From: Veillonellaceae bacterium
GTDB lineage: Bacteria; Bacillota; Negativicutes; JAAYSF01
Direction of reading: 5' to 3'
Assembly: GCA_012523975.1 (NCBI GenBank)
Contig: JAAYSF010000062.1
Location: 1-32,654, forward strand
Length of the DNA stretch: 32,654 nucleotides
Shown: piece after piece, positions 10,323 to 19,901 of the stretch
How positions within the stretch are numbered: the stretch's first letter is position 1
How the letters are laid out: every line of letters begins with the position of its first letter
Notes under the pieces: model-generated
Databases searched by the model: none
What the model saw: the letters and a program-made list of their open reading frames with translations, nothing else
Told to the model about the DNA's origin: nothing
Position numbers and translations under genes: made by a program

Positions 10323-10670
10323 ATGTACAAACTTTCTAAAGCTCACATACTAAAAAAGAACAGTAATTTCCAGACGGTATACCGTGTGGGAAAATCGTAC
10401 TCTAACCGAATGATGGTTGTTTATGTGTTACCCCAAAAAGTCAGCGAGCGGAGAATTGGTTTTGCAGCCGGCAAAAAGCTGGGTAATGCAGTCGTCCGCA
10501 ATCGGGTAAAACGTGTCTTACGTGAGGTTTATCGGCTTAATCAGCATAAACTTATTAAAAATGTTGATTTGGTGCTAATGGGGCGTCAGGCAATGGTTAA
10601 GGCTGATTCTGTATCGGCAGGCAAGGCCTTTCTCAACCTATGCGCCAAAGCCCGTATTTTGATCGAGTAG
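10323..10670 (+). CDS. rnpA: Ribonuclease P protein component
   Basis: Basic protein cofactor of the RNase P ribozyme, which matures tRNA 5' ends. From MYKLSKAHILKKNSNFQTVYRVGKS the protein is 115 residues, the usual size. It contains the RNR signature region KLGNAVVRNRVKRVLREVYR. The frame is open back to 10218, but that part has no family similarity and overlaps the hairpin, so the ATG at 10323 is preferred although its upstream GGGATGG is a modest ribosome binding site. It lies between rpmH and yidD as usual. Confidence 0.93.
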   Translation: MYKLSKAHILKKNSNFQTVYRVGKSYSNRMMVVYVLPQKVSERRIGFAAGKKLGNAVVRNRVKRVLREVYRLNQHKLIKNVDLVLMGRQAMVKADSVSAGKAFLNLCAKARILIE

Positions 10671-10676
10671 GTATTA

Positions 10677-10886
10677 GTGGTGAAAACAGCTCTTATATTA
10701 GTGATAAAATTTTATCGAATCTTTATATCGCCTTTAAAACCGCCTTCATGCCGGTTTGTGCCAACATGTTCAGAATACGCTATATTGGCTATTGAAAAAT
10801 ACGGGGCTATACGCGGCGGTGTAAAAGCTATCAGGCGCATAGTGCGCTGTCATCCTTTTAATCCCGGCGGCTACGATCCTGTTTAA
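10677..10886 (+). CDS. yidD: Membrane protein insertion efficiency factor YidD
   Basis: Small (69-residue) amphipathic protein associated with the inner membrane that helps YidC-dependent insertion. The family signature is intact: [16 protein letters not shown], then [15 protein letters not shown] and [13 protein letters not shown], with the conserved cysteines. Start is GTG at 10677 or the adjacent GTG at 10680. It follows rnpA by six bases and precedes yidC, the standard order. Confidence 0.95.
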   Translation: MVKTALILVIKFYRIFISPLKPPSCRFVPTCSEYAILAIEKYGAIRGGVKAIRRIVRCHPFNPGGYDPV

Positions 10887-10935
10887 GTGCATAGATTATT
10901 AATATTGTCCATTAATTACGAGGATGTGAGATTTT

Positions 10936-11583
10936 TTGTTCGACTATTTTATCGGGATGTTGCAAAGCATTCTTACCTTTTTCTATAACTTGACAGCAGG
11001 TATTGGCTTTGCTAACTATGGATTAGCAATTGTTTTAATGACTGTTGTCATAAAAATGGCACTTTATCCGCTTACCGTTAAACAAATAAAGTCCATGAAA
11101 GGCCTTCAGGTCGTGCAGCCCAAGATGAAGGAGCTGCAAGAGAAATATAAGAACAATCCCGAGAAACTGCAAAAGGAAATGGCTATTTTATATAAGGAGT
11201 CGGGCGTAAATCCTTTAGCCGGTTGTCTTCCGCTTATTGTCCAAATGCCGATTTTAATTGGTATTTTTTATGCGATTCGTGACTTCAATTATTTAAATAC
11301 ACCTTCATTTTTATGGATGACTGATCTGGCTATGGAAGATCCTTTATACATATTGCCAGTTTTAGCGGCTGTTACTACCTGGTATCAACAAAAGCAGACA
11401 ACAACCGAGGTGACTCAGCAAAGTAGAATGATGATGATATTTATGCCGTTGTTCATCGGTTGGATAAGCACTACTTTCCCTGCAGGATTGGTTTTGTATT
11501 GGGTAATGAGCAATATTATTCAAATTGCTCAGCAGTGGTGGATGTACCGCGAACCGGCTGAAATCAAAGGGGAGGCTAATTAA
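10936..11583 (+). CDS. yidC: Membrane insertase YidC/SpoIIIJ (Oxa1 family)
   Basis: Inserts and folds membrane proteins, alone or with SecYEG. The 215-residue protein is the short Gram-positive form without the large periplasmic domain. It has a first membrane segment (YGLAIVLMTVVIKMALYPL), the cytoplasmic helical hairpin (MKGLQVVQPKMKELQEKYKN...) and later membrane segments (LPLIVQMPILIGIFYAI, YILPVLAAVTTWYQ, FPAGLVLYWVMSNIIQIAQQ). The hydrophilic-groove Arg/Lys lies in TM1 (VIKMALYP). The start is TTG at 10936 with ACGAGGATGTGAG upstream. No lipobox is seen. Confidence 0.95.
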   Translation: MFDYFIGMLQSILTFFYNLTAGIGFANYGLAIVLMTVVIKMALYPLTVKQIKSMKGLQVVQPKMKELQEKYKNNPEKLQKEMAILYKESGVNPLAGCLPLIVQMPILIGIFYAIRDFNYLNTPSFLWMTDLAMEDPLYILPVLAAVTTWYQQKQTTTEVTQQSRMMMIFMPLFIGWISTTFPAGLVLYWVMSNIIQIAQQWWMYREPAEIKGEAN

Positions 11584-11587
11584 TACC

Positions 11588-12211
11588 ATGAATTCCGTTG
11601 AGACGACCGGTAAAACCATTGAAGAAGCGGTAGAACTGGCTCTGACTCAGCTAGGTGTCGGAGCTGACCGCGTGGAATACGAAGTCCTGGAAACGCCTAG
11701 CAAAGGTTTTTTAGGATTTGGCAGCAGACCAGCTAAAGTTAAGGTAGTTGTAAAAAAGGTTGATCCGGTAGAAGTTGCGAAAGAATTTTTAAGAAATATT
11801 TTTGCGCAAATGGATTTAGCGGTAGAAATTACAGAAGTACCCAGTTCGGAAAATGTTACTTTCAACTTCAAGGGCGAAGAACTGGGAATATTAATTGGTA
11901 AGCATGGTCAAACACTGGATGCCCTGCAGTACCTTACTAACTTGGCGGCTAACAGGGATGCAGAGGAACGGATTAGAATAGTTCTCGATGTTGAGGATTA
12001 CCGCAAGCGCCGGGCTGAAACCCTAAATCGCTTAGCGCTCAGACTTGCTGACAAGGTAAGACGCAGCGGTGAAAGAATTGCCCTTGAACCAATGAGTCCG
12101 CATGAGCGGAAAATTATCCATATGGCTTTGCAGAATGACCATCGGATTGTTACATATAGCGAAGGAGAAGAACCCTATCGCAAAGTAGTTATTGGTCCTA
12201 AAGGCAGATAG
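11588..12211 (+). CDS. jag: Jag/KhpB RNA-binding protein
   Basis: RNA-binding protein of 207 residues usually encoded after yidC. It has the Jag N-terminal domain (KTIEEAVELALTQLG, SKGFLGFGSRPAKV, about 8-55), a KH domain (LGILIGKHGQTLDALQYL, about 100-118) and an R3H domain (about 145-207, with MSPHERKIIHMALQ). Jag/KhpB with KhpA binds many RNAs and affects cell-wall growth in streptococci; in spore formers the pair SpoIIIJ-Jag is classic. ATG at 11588 follows AGGGGAGG; an upstream in-frame extension to 11525 overlaps yidC and is rejected. Confidence 0.95.
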   Translation: MNSVETTGKTIEEAVELALTQLGVGADRVEYEVLETPSKGFLGFGSRPAKVKVVVKKVDPVEVAKEFLRNIFAQMDLAVEITEVPSSENVTFNFKGEELGILIGKHGQTLDALQYLTNLAANRDAEERIRIVLDVEDYRKRRAETLNRLALRLADKVRRSGERIALEPMSPHERKIIHMALQNDHRIVTYSEGEEPYRKVVIGPKGR

Positions 12212-12264
12212 ATAGTGTAAATGATTCTTCAGAAGTTTAGTACGTCAGATTTTGGTGCATGCTA

Positions 12265-12294
12265 AAACCCAGTAATAATATTATTACTGGGTTT
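12265..12294. terminator. Bidirectional terminator after jag
   Basis: A perfect 30-base palindrome, AAACCCAGTAATAAT and its complement, ending in TTT. It lies 53 bases after jag and separates it from mnmE. Confidence 0.75.
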
Positions 12295-12343
12295 AAATTC
12301 GTTATAAGCTGATTGCGGTTATATCGTACGGGAGGTTTGGCGA

Positions 12344-13729
12344 GTGGTACATGAGGATACAATCAGTGCAGTTGCGACAGCGCTGGGGGAAGGCGGTATT
12401 GGCATCATTAGAATGAGCGGCAGCCGGGCAATTGGCATTGCCGACAATATATTTCGCGGCATTAACGGTCGAAGGGCCAGTCAGATAAAGGCATTTCAAG
12501 CGGCCTACGGCAATGTCGCTGATCCTGAGACCGAGGAAATCATTGATGAGGTGCTTATTTTTGTTATGAAAGCGCCGCGTTCGTATACCCGAGAAGATGT
12601 TGTTGAAATTCATTGTCATGGCGGCGCGACCCCTATCCGAAAAATTCTCGATCTCACCCTACGGCAGGGAGCGCGGCTGGCTGAGCCCGGTGAATTTACA
12701 AAACGGGCCTTTTTAAACGGCCGCCTAGATTTAACTCAGGCCGAGGCGGTTATTGATATAATTAGGTCTAAAACTGACTCGTCTTTAAAAATGGCTGTCG
12801 GACAATTGTCGGGTGTGCTGTCGGCTAAGATTTCGGAAATACGGCATGATATTTTGCAGATGGTCGCTCATTTGGAAGCCGCCATTGATTTTCCCGAAGA
12901 CGATATTGAAGAAATGGCAATTGAGGATGTCATCAGACGGGTAAGAGATACTATTGCCAAGGTAGATTATTTATTGGCAACAGCTCAAACCGGCAAGGTA
13001 TTGCGGGAAGGCATGGCGACTGTAATTATCGGCAAGCCTAATGTCGGAAAATCGAGCTTGCTTAATGCCCTGCTTAAGGAAAAGCGGGCAATTGTTACCG
13101 ATATACCCGGGACAACGCGTGATATTATTGAAGAGTATGTTAATATTCGGGGTATTCCTTTAAAGATAGTTGATACTGCGGGTATTAGAGAAACTTCCGA
13201 TGTTGTCGAAAAAATCGGGGTAGAACGAGCCCGTGAATTTGTTGGCAAGGCAGATCTAATCTTGGTACTGCTCGATGCGTCGCAGACCTTGTCGATGGAA
13301 GACTGCCAGGTGCTAGACATGCTTAAAGGCCGGCAGGCAATCGTGCTGATAAATAAAAGTGATTTGCCGCAGGTTTTGGAAATGGACAAGGTTATCCAGC
13401 ATGTAGCTGATAAAAAGGTTATTAAGATATCAGTGGCCGAGGGGGCCGGCCTTGATGAATTAGAACAGGCTATTGTTGATATGGTATATAGCGGCCAGGT
13501 TAAGCAGGGTGAAGGAGCGATTGTCAATAATGTCCGGCAGGCCAATTTGATTGAGCAGGCGGGCAAGCATTTGGGCGATGTTCTCAAAACTGCTGCTGCC
13601 GGAATGCCTCCTGACTGTATTGTAATTGATCTGCGTGCGGCGTGGGAAAAGCTTGGCGAAGTTACCGGTGACACTGTCGGCGAGGATATAATAACGCAAA
13701 TTTTTACTCAGTTTTGTATCGGAAAATAG
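12344..13729 (+). CDS. mnmE: tRNA uridine-5-carboxymethylaminomethyl GTPase MnmE
   Basis: Works with MnmG to build the 5-carboxymethylaminomethyl group on wobble U34 of several tRNAs. The 461 residues contain the N-terminal formyl-THF-binding domain (ISAVATALGEGGIGIIRMSG, RSYTREDVVEIHCHGG), then an inserted G domain: GKPNVGKSSLLNALL (about 228), DIPGTTRD, DTAGIRET and NKSD. The protein ends in the catalytic CIGK motif with the conserved Cys. Start GTG at 12344 follows GGGAGGTTTGGCGA. It is the first gene of mnmE-mnmG-rsmG. Confidence 0.97.
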   Translation: MVHEDTISAVATALGEGGIGIIRMSGSRAIGIADNIFRGINGRRASQIKAFQAAYGNVADPETEEIIDEVLIFVMKAPRSYTREDVVEIHCHGGATPIRKILDLTLRQGARLAEPGEFTKRAFLNGRLDLTQAEAVIDIIRSKTDSSLKMAVGQLSGVLSAKISEIRHDILQMVAHLEAAIDFPEDDIEEMAIEDVIRRVRDTIAKVDYLLATAQTGKVLREGMATVIIGKPNVGKSSLLNALLKEKRAIVTDIPGTTRDIIEEYVNIRGIPLKIVDTAGIRETSDVVEKIGVERAREFVGKADLILVLLDASQTLSMEDCQVLDMLKGRQAIVLINKSDLPQVLEMDKVIQHVADKKVIKISVAEGAGLDELEQAIVDMVYSGQVKQGEGAIVNNVRQANLIEQAGKHLGDVLKTAAAGMPPDCIVIDLRAAWEKLGEVTGDTVGEDIITQIFTQFCIGK

Positions 13730-13744
13730 GGAGATGAAGAGCCA

Positions 13745-15628
13745 GTGTTTGTTGTAGATAATTATGATGTAATTGTAGTCGGTGCCGGTCATGCCGGTTG
13801 TGAGGCTGCTTTGGCCGCAGCGCGGCTAGGGTGCCGGACATTACTGACAACGCTCAACATGGATAATATCGCCATGCTGCCCTGCAATCCTGGCATCGGC
13901 GGGCCGGCCAAGGGTCATCTGGTACGTGAAATCGACGCGCTGGGCGGCCAGATGGGGATTAATATCGATAAAACCTGTATCCAAATGCGGATGCTAAATA
14001 CCGGCAAGGGGCCGGCAGTTCATGCCATTAGAGCTCAGGCCGATAAACGGGTTTATCAGGCAAATATGAAAGCTACTGTTGAACGTGAGCCTAATTTGGC
14101 GGTAAAGCAGCTGTTGGTTGATAAGATTTTTGTGTCAGACGATGGAGCGGTAACTGGTGTCGAAATTGAAACAGGCGAAGTCTATCATGCAAAATGCGTC
14201 ATCCTAGCGACCGGGACTTACTTAGGCGGCAAGGTATTTATCGGTGATGTTGTATACAGCGGCGGCCCTAACGGGCAGCGTCATGCCGAAAAACTCACCC
14301 ATTGTCTGCGTGAGCTAGGGATAGAAATTATGCGCTTTAAAACAGGTACGCCAGCCCGTGTAGACCGGCGTTCGCTTGATTTTTCTAAAATGCTTATCCA
14401 ACCGGGCGACGATAAGGTGCATAATTTCTCCTTTATGAGCGATATAACTACCCGTGAGCAGCAGCCTTGCTGGCTTACTTATACTAACGAACGAACCCAT
14501 GAAATCATCCGCAGGAATCTACATCGCGCCCCGATGTATACTGGCGCTATCGAAGGCATAGGACCGCGGTACTGCCCATCAATTGAAGCAAAAATTGAAC
14601 GGTTCGCCGATAAAACGGCGCATCAGCTATTCCTGGAACCTGAAGGAATGGATACCGAGGAAATGTATGTTCAGGGCATGTCGACAAGTTTGCCGATTGA
14701 TGTTCAGTATGAGTTCTTGCGAACAATCGCTGGGCTGGAAAATGTTCAGATAATGCGGCCGGGATATGCTATTGATTATGATTGTTTTAACCCGACTCAG
14801 CTCAAGCCGACCTTAGAATTCAAACAAATCAAGGGATTATTTTCAGCCGGACAGTCAAACGGTACTTCGGGTTACGAGGAAGCGGCTGCTCAGGGGCTGA
14901 TTGCCGGTATCAACGCGGCTTTGCAGATTAAAGGGGAAAGTCCGTTTATTTTAACACGTGCTGATGCTTATATTGGTGTTTTGATTGACGACTTAGTAAC
15001 TAAAGGAACTAGTGAACCTTACCGGATAATGACCTCGCGGGCCGAGTACCGGCTGATCCTGCGGCAGGATAACGCTGATCTGCGGCTTACTGAAAAAGGC
15101 CGGGCAATTGGTTTGGTATCGGATGAGCGCTATAACCGATTTATGGCTAAACGTCAGGCTATTGAACAAACGCTTGAACTGCTCAAAACCACGAGTGTAT
15201 CGCCAACTGCCGAGGTTCAGGAAAAAATGCTGGCGATGGGGTCTACCGAACTTAGATCCGGAGCTACCCTTTATGACCTTTTGCGTCGCACCGAGCTTTC
15301 ATACGATAAACTAAAAGAAAGCTTTGCTTTGCCGGACATTCCGTCGGCGGTTAAGGAGCAGGTCGAAATCGCTATTAAATATGAAGGGTACATTAAAAAG
15401 CAGATTGAGCAGGTTGAAAGAGCCATCAAGCTTGAACAAAAACAAATTCCAAGTAATATTGATTATTATTCTATTGCGGGTTTAACTGAGGAGGCAAAAG
15501 AAAAACTGACCAATATCCAGCCCCTCTCTGTTGGACAGGCAGGACGCATATCGGGAGTATCGCCGGCTGATATTTCAATTCTGTTGATTTATCTTGAACA
15601 GTTTCGGCGCAGGGAGGAAGAGGCGTGA
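13745..15628 (+). CDS. mnmG: tRNA modification FAD enzyme MnmG (GidA)
   Basis: FAD- and NADH-dependent partner of MnmE in wobble-uridine modification. The Rossmann site is [18 protein letters not shown] (about 11-28), followed by [21 protein letters not shown] with its redox Cys just before, [23 protein letters not shown] and the late [21 protein letters not shown] motif. Length 627 is normal, and the C-terminal helical domain that contacts MnmE is present. Start GTG at 13745, 15 bases after mnmE, behind GGGAGATGAAG. The stop overlaps the rsmG start. Confidence 0.97.
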   Translation: MFVVDNYDVIVVGAGHAGCEAALAAARLGCRTLLTTLNMDNIAMLPCNPGIGGPAKGHLVREIDALGGQMGINIDKTCIQMRMLNTGKGPAVHAIRAQADKRVYQANMKATVEREPNLAVKQLLVDKIFVSDDGAVTGVEIETGEVYHAKCVILATGTYLGGKVFIGDVVYSGGPNGQRHAEKLTHCLRELGIEIMRFKTGTPARVDRRSLDFSKMLIQPGDDKVHNFSFMSDITTREQQPCWLTYTNERTHEIIRRNLHRAPMYTGAIEGIGPRYCPSIEAKIERFADKTAHQLFLEPEGMDTEEMYVQGMSTSLPIDVQYEFLRTIAGLENVQIMRPGYAIDYDCFNPTQLKPTLEFKQIKGLFSAGQSNGTSGYEEAAAQGLIAGINAALQIKGESPFILTRADAYIGVLIDDLVTKGTSEPYRIMTSRAEYRLILRQDNADLRLTEKGRAIGLVSDERYNRFMAKRQAIEQTLELLKTTSVSPTAEVQEKMLAMGSTELRSGATLYDLLRRTELSYDKLKESFALPDIPSAVKEQVEIAIKYEGYIKKQIEQVERAIKLEQKQIPSNIDYYSIAGLTEEAKEKLTNIQPLSVGQAGRISGVSPADISILLIYLEQFRRREEEA

Positions 15629-16341
15629 GTTTTCGAGAAGCTTTAACAGAGGCAGCTGCAGCATATGGCATTAATTTAAGCCAGGACCAGCATGCTGACT
15701 TTGAAAAATATTACAACCTGCTCATCGCTTGGAATGAAAAAATTAACTTAACGGCTATAACTCAGCCCGATGAAGTGGCCGTAAAGCATATGATAGATTC
15801 CTTGACCTGCTTGGATAATGCCTATTTCCCGTCTGGCTGCACAGTTATTGATGTGGGAACTGGCGCCGGTTTTCCGGGCCTGCCGCTCAAAATATTTCGG
15901 CCGGACATTAAATTGACGCTGTTAGATTCCCTTAATAAGCGGCTGAATTTTTTACAAGAAGTAGTTGACCAGCTTGACTTAAATGAAGTTAAGCTGATCC
16001 ATAGCCGAGCTGAAGACGGTGGGCGGGCTGGGGCCTTGCGAGAAAAGCATCATGTAGCTGTTTCCCGGGCAGTAGCAAGATTAAATGTTCTTTGTGAATA
16101 CTGCCTGCCGTTTGTAGAAGTTGGGGGGGCGTTTGTAGCTTTAAAGGGGGCTAAGTTCGCCTTAGAGGTTGATGATGCGAAAAAAGCCGTTAAAATTCTT
16201 GGTGGTGAGATAGCAGCTGTTAAGGAAGTCAAATTACCCGGCCTGGAAGACGCGAGGGCTGTAGTATACATAAAAAAAGTTGCCAACACGCCGAGCCAAT
16301 ATCCGCGGCGTTCCGGCCTTCCGGAAAAAAAGCCGCTCTAA
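15625..16341 (+). CDS. rsmG: 16S rRNA (guanine-N7) methyltransferase RsmG
   Basis: SAM-dependent enzyme that methylates N7 of a guanosine in the 530 loop of 16S rRNA (G527 in E. coli). In the 238 residues the motif [15 protein letters not shown] is followed by the SAM site [17 protein letters not shown] (about 72-88), [12 protein letters not shown] and [11 protein letters not shown] at 15625 overlaps the mnmG stop (GTGA), with AGGGAGGAAGAG upstream, indicating coupled translation. Loss of this gene is known to give low-level streptomycin resistance in other bacteria; the copy here looks intact. Confidence 0.96.
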   Translation: MSFREALTEAAAAYGINLSQDQHADFEKYYNLLIAWNEKINLTAITQPDEVAVKHMIDSLTCLDNAYFPSGCTVIDVGTGAGFPGLPLKIFRPDIKLTLLDSLNKRLNFLQEVVDQLDLNEVKLIHSRAEDGGRAGALREKHHVAVSRAVARLNVLCEYCLPFVEVGGAFVALKGAKFALEVDDAKKAVKILGGEIAAVKEVKLPGLEDARAVVYIKKVANTPSQYPRRSGLPEKKPL

Positions 16342-16412
16342 ATTGGAAATAGTTGGAGGATTTTGCCAGTTGTGTGCCGAATAGATGAAAAATATCGCTA
16401 TTATCGATTGTA

Positions 16413-16441
16413 TTGATCTCATTCTTAGTTATTTTTATAAA
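16413..16441 (+). promoter_or_regulatory. Possible noc promoter
   Basis: TTGATC at 16413-16418 and TATAAA at 16436-16441 are 17 bases apart, 63 bases before the noc start codon. One or two mismatches from consensus. Confidence 0.5.
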
Positions 16442-16503
16442 ATCCGAGTAAGTTGATGACAGCGTCTATTTTCATTAGATTTTTAAGGTAAGGCGGTGTA
16501 CGG

Positions 16504-17439
16504 ATGAGAAATCTAGCCAGATTATTTAGGTTTAATGAGGAAAAACCTAAAGCAAATCCTGAAGATAACAATCCGGCTGAAGATAATAATCTCGAACATA
16601 TTGAAAACACAGACGTTAATGAATCGCAGGAAATAGATATATTTAATTCTAATGAAGTTAAGCAAGTAAGTGTTGATAGTATTGTGCCAAATCCGTTTCA
16701 GCCTCGTAAGACGTTTAACGAGGAATCTTTGCAGGAATTATCGTCCTCTATCAAAGAATTTGGCGTTATTCAGCCCTTGCTGGTACGGAGAACTGATGTC
16801 GGTTACGAGCTTGTAGCGGGTGAACGCCGGCTTCGAGCCTCGAGGCTGGCCGGACTGACTCATGTTCCGGTCATATTTAAGGATTTAAGTGATCAGGAAA
16901 TGGCCGAGTTGGCCATGATTGAGAACTTGCAGCGGGAAGACCTTCATTATTTGGAGGAGGCTGAAGGCTATCAATCGCTTATATCCAGTTTCGGCTTTAC
17001 TCAGGAGGAACTAGCCAAAAGAGTAGGAAAGACGCAATCAACTATCGCTAATAAGCTGCGCTTATTAAAACTGGACAGTGAAGTTAGAAGTATCATTGTT
17101 AAAGAAAATCTTACTGAACGGCATGCGCGCTCTATGTTAAAGCTAAATGATCCGGTACTGCAGATGCAAGTGCTTGACACAGTTCGCGAAAAAAATCTTA
17201 ATGTAAGGGAAACAGAAGGTCTGATTGAGGATGTTCTTGCGGAAATTTCCCGGGAAATGTCAGAAAAAGCCAAACCTAAGCGTAATGTTGTAAGAATTGT
17301 TAAGGATGTAAGGATTTTCTTAAATACAATCAATAAAGTTGTCGGCGAAATGAAAAAAACTGGGTTGAAGATAAAGATAAAACAAGACCAGGATGATGAT
17401 TTTATTACAATAAATCTGCGAATACCGAAACGACGCTAA
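16504..17439 (+). CDS. noc: Nucleoid occlusion protein Noc
   Basis: ParB-like CTPase family DNA-binding protein that keeps the division ring off the nucleoid by binding NBS sites and the membrane. The N-terminus MRNLARLFRF is the short basic-hydrophobic membrane-targeting helix seen in Noc, followed by an acidic linker (about 15-52). The ParB-type N domain carries NPFQPRKTF, VAGERRLRASRLAGL and ENLQREDLHYLEEAEGY. The helix-turn-helix is FTQEELAKRVGKTQSTIANKLRLL. The C-terminal dimer domain ends at residue 311. The amphipathic N-terminus and position after rsmG favour Noc over ParB. A perfect NBS-like palindrome lies within the gene. Confidence 0.93.
   Translation: MRNLARLFRFNEEKPKANPEDNNPAEDNNLEHIENTDVNESQEIDIFNSNEVKQVSVDSIVPNPFQPRKTFNEESLQELSSSIKEFGVIQPLLVRRTDVGYELVAGERRLRASRLAGLTHVPVIFKDLSDQEMAELAMIENLQREDLHYLEEAEGYQSLISSFGFTQEELAKRVGKTQSTIANKLRLLKLDSEVRSIIVKENLTERHARSMLKLNDPVLQMQVLDTVREKNLNVRETEGLIEDVLAEISREMSEKAKPKRNVVRIVKDVRIFLNTINKVVGEMKKTGLKIKIKQDQDDDFITINLRIPKRR
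17245..17258. promoter_or_regulatory. Noc-binding site (NBS) inside noc
   Basis: ATTTCCCGGGAAAT, a perfect 14-base palindrome identical to the Bacillus subtilis Noc-binding consensus as I recall it. It lies in the coding sequence at residues around EISREM. No second exact copy was seen in the window. Confidence 0.75.
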
Positions 17440-17443
17440 AATG

Positions 17444-17470
17444 AGCTCTCCCATTACGGGAGAGCTTTCT
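17444..17470. terminator. Terminator between noc and metH (convergent)
   Basis: AGCTCTCCC (17444-17452) pairs perfectly with GGGAGAGCT (17458-17466), loop of five, followed by TTCTT on plus. On minus it is followed by CATTTTAG, so it may serve both genes. Confidence 0.8.
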
Positions 17471-17483
17471 TATTCTTAATTTT

Positions 17484-17519
17484 AAATTTCTAACCGTCAT
17501 GTACGTGAAGGGTTTTGCG
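17484..17519. repeat. Intergenic repeat, copy 1
   Basis: AAATTTCTAACCG, then CATGTACGT, then GAAGGGTTTTGCG. The same blocks recur at 22459-22503 after parB. Both copies are intergenic and just past a terminator. Confidence 0.55.
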
Positions 17520-17522
17520 AGA

Positions 17523-19901
17523 TTATCGTGCTATAAGTTTTTTTGCCTGTTTTACGGCAGTCACTCCGTCTGATGCATAAGCGTCTGCTCCTGCCTGCTG
17601 TGCGTACTCGGCGGTAAGCACAGCCCCGCCTACCATTGTTCGGCAGGTTATGCCGCTGTCTTTGATAAGCTTTATGGTCTGATCAATCTGCGGCATAGTT
17701 GTTGTCATTAGGGCACAAAGACCGACTACGTCTGCCTGATGCTGTTTGACGGCATCAACAATTGTTTCAGCCGCTACATCTTTGCCTAAGTCAATCACCT
17801 TAAAGCCATTGTTTTCAAGAAGAGCGGCGACAATATTTTTACCAAGGTCATGAATATCGCCCTTTACTGTGGCAAGGACTACAGTACCGAGCTGAGCCGT
17901 TTGTGCTGAAGGCAGGGTTTCTTTGATTGTTGTAAAGGCAGCCCGCATTGTTTCAGCCGACAGCAGAACTTGCGGCAAGAAACAGCGGCCGGCACCGAAG
18001 TCTTCGCCAATTATGTTCATAGCGGCAGTCAAGGCTTTATCAGTGATTTCTATTGTACTGTAGTTTTGACTAATCGCTTGTCTGACGAGAGGTACAATGC
18101 TTTCCTTTTCCCCGTCGATAACTGCCTGACGTATGGTGCTGAGAATATCATTTGACTGCTGTGCTTCTGGTTTATTGTTTGCTACCGCCTGCCGTGCGGC
18201 AAAGTCTTTGCTGTAGCTGCGGCCGCTCCGGTCATAACCGAGCAGTACTGCAGACGTAGCTAAGGTATCTTTCATCATCGGATTATAAGGATTGAGAATA
18301 GGGGCGTCCAAGCCTGCTGACAAGGCCATCGCCGCGAATGAGGCATTAACAAGCTCGCGCTGCGGCAGGCCGTAAGAGATATTACTTAAGCCCATTGTTG
18401 TCGGATAGCCAAAGTATTTCCGGTAGAGGCGCAGCGTTTTAAGAGTTTCGGCTGCCGCATGCTCATCCGCAGCAACGGTTAAAACGAGGGCATCAAGTAC
18501 AAAGTCCTGCGGCCTAAGACCGGCCTCCAAGGCTTTGTGAATAATATGTCTGGCAACGGTAACCCGCTCACTGGCTGTTGCCGGAACGCCTTTATCTGAT
18601 AGTGGAAGACATAAGATGGCAGCGCCGTATTTCTTGGCTAGCGGCAGAAATTGCTCAAGCCGATCAGGTTCGGCACTTACTGAGTTTATTAAAGCACGGC
18701 CGGGATAGATTCTCAGACCAGCTTCTAAGGCTTCGGTATCACTTGTATCAATTGCTAAGGGTGCATCGACAAGCATTGACAAATCATTTACCGCTTGGGC
18801 CATTGCGGCAGCCTGATTGATGCCCGGAACCCCCATATTAACATCAAGGATATGCGCCCCGGCACGAATTTGCTGCAGGGCTTCTTTTTTTACCGAGGCA
18901 AAGTTGCCTGCTTTAATATCGGCGGACAACTGCTTCCGGCCGGTAGGATTAATGCGTTCGCCGATAATTACTGTCGGCAGATTCGCGCCCATAAAGACTG
19001 TTTTACTGCGGCTGGTAACCGCTGTTGTTTTGTTATGTAAACATATTTGTTGGTGTGGCATGCCTGATTTGGCGGCAGCTAGTGAAATTGCTTTAATATG
19101 GGCAGGAGTGGTGCCGCAACAGCCGCCTAAATAACTGACCCCGGCTTGAATGAGCTTTGGTACCCAAGCAGCCATTTCGTCCGGCCCCATGGGGAAGACG
19201 GTTTCGCCGTTGATTAATTGTGGCATGCCGGCGTTCGCCTGAATGCTGATCGGACGGGTAGTGGCTGAGGCTAGCGCCTGAGCAATCGGTAAGAGCTGGG
19301 CTGGTCCAAGTGAACAGTTGGCGCCGATTACATCGGCTCCCATTGCATCAAGTAAGATAGCGGCAGTGACCGGGTCGGTGCCGGTTACGGTGCGCCCATC
19401 CGAACCAAAGGACAACTGACAAATAACCGTCATATCTGTCACGGCTTTCGCGGCCAACAGGGCGGCCCGCATTTCTTGGATATCAATAATTGTTTCAATT
19501 AATATCATATCAACGCCGGCTGAGGTTAGGGCTGAAATTTGCTCTTTATATACTTGGTAAGCATCTTCAAAGGCCAGTTCACCGAGCGGGGCAATGAATT
19601 TTCCGGTAGGCCCGACTGAACCGGCGATTTTTACAGCAGAACCGGCAGCTTGGCGGGCGGCATTTACTGCTGCGGTATTAAGGAGCTGAACTTTATCTGC
19701 TAAGCCGTAGTGGGCTAGCTTTATCCGGTTAGCGCCAAAGGTATTAGTCTCAATAATGTTAGCGCCATGCTCGATATATTGACGATGGATAGCGGTAACA
19801 GCCTCCGGTTTTTCAAGGTTCCACAGCTCGGGACAGGCTCCTGCCGCAAGGCCGGCTTGTTGGAGCATTGTTCCCATTGCTCCGTCAAAGATTTTAATCA
19901 T
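17523..19901 (-). CDS. metH: Cobalamin-dependent methionine synthase without reactivation domain
   Basis: Transfers a methyl group from methyltetrahydrofolate through cobalamin to homocysteine. Domains in 792 residues: homocysteine methyltransferase (about 1-285, FDGAMGTML; zinc ligands in GANCSLGP and GGCCGTTP); pterin-binding methyltransferase (about 305-560, IIGERINPTGRK, ILDVNMGVPG, GLSNISYGLP); B12 cap (about 580-665); and B12-binding domain with DIHDLGKN, where His is the lower cobalt ligand, then GLCALMTTTMPQ and GGAVLT. The E. coli enzyme is about 1,230 residues; the missing C-terminal activation domain is supplied by the preceding gene, which overlaps by 8 bases. It runs head-on to replication. 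Activity on homocysteine is inferred from domain order; related corrinoid methyltransferases look similar. Confidence 0.9.
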   Translation of the reverse strand: MIKIFDGAMGTMLQQAGLAAGACPELWNLEKPEAVTAIHRQYIEHGANIIETNTFGANRIKLAHYGLADKVQLLNTAAVNAARQAAGSAVKIAGSVGPTGKFIAPLGELAFEDAYQVYKEQISALTSAGVDMILIETIIDIQEMRAALLAAKAVTDMTVICQLSFGSDGRTVTGTDPVTAAILLDAMGADVIGANCSLGPAQLLPIAQALASATTRPISIQANAGMPQLINGETVFPMGPDEMAAWVPKLIQAGVSYLGGCCGTTPAHIKAISLAAAKSGMPHQQICLHNKTTAVTSRSKTVFMGANLPTVIIGERINPTGRKQLSADIKAGNFASVKKEALQQIRAGAHILDVNMGVPGINQAAAMAQAVNDLSMLVDAPLAIDTSDTEALEAGLRIYPGRALINSVSAEPDRLEQFLPLAKKYGAAILCLPLSDKGVPATASERVTVARHIIHKALEAGLRPQDFVLDALVLTVAADEHAAAETLKTLRLYRKYFGYPTTMGLSNISYGLPQRELVNASFAAMALSAGLDAPILNPYNPMMKDTLATSAVLLGYDRSGRSYSKDFAARQAVANNKPEAQQSNDILSTIRQAVIDGEKESIVPLVRQAISQNYSTIEITDKALTAAMNIIGEDFGAGRCFLPQVLLSAETMRAAFTTIKETLPSAQTAQLGTVVLATVKGDIHDLGKNIVAALLENNGFKVIDLGKDVAAETIVDAVKQHQADVVGLCALMTTTMPQIDQTIKLIKDSGITCRTMVGGAVLTAEYAQQAGADAYASDGVTAVKQAKKLIAR

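Noticed and set aside
16060-16075. Second Noc-binding site in rsmG (TTTCCCGGG)
   Set aside because: Only half of the palindrome matches; the other arm reads CAGT.
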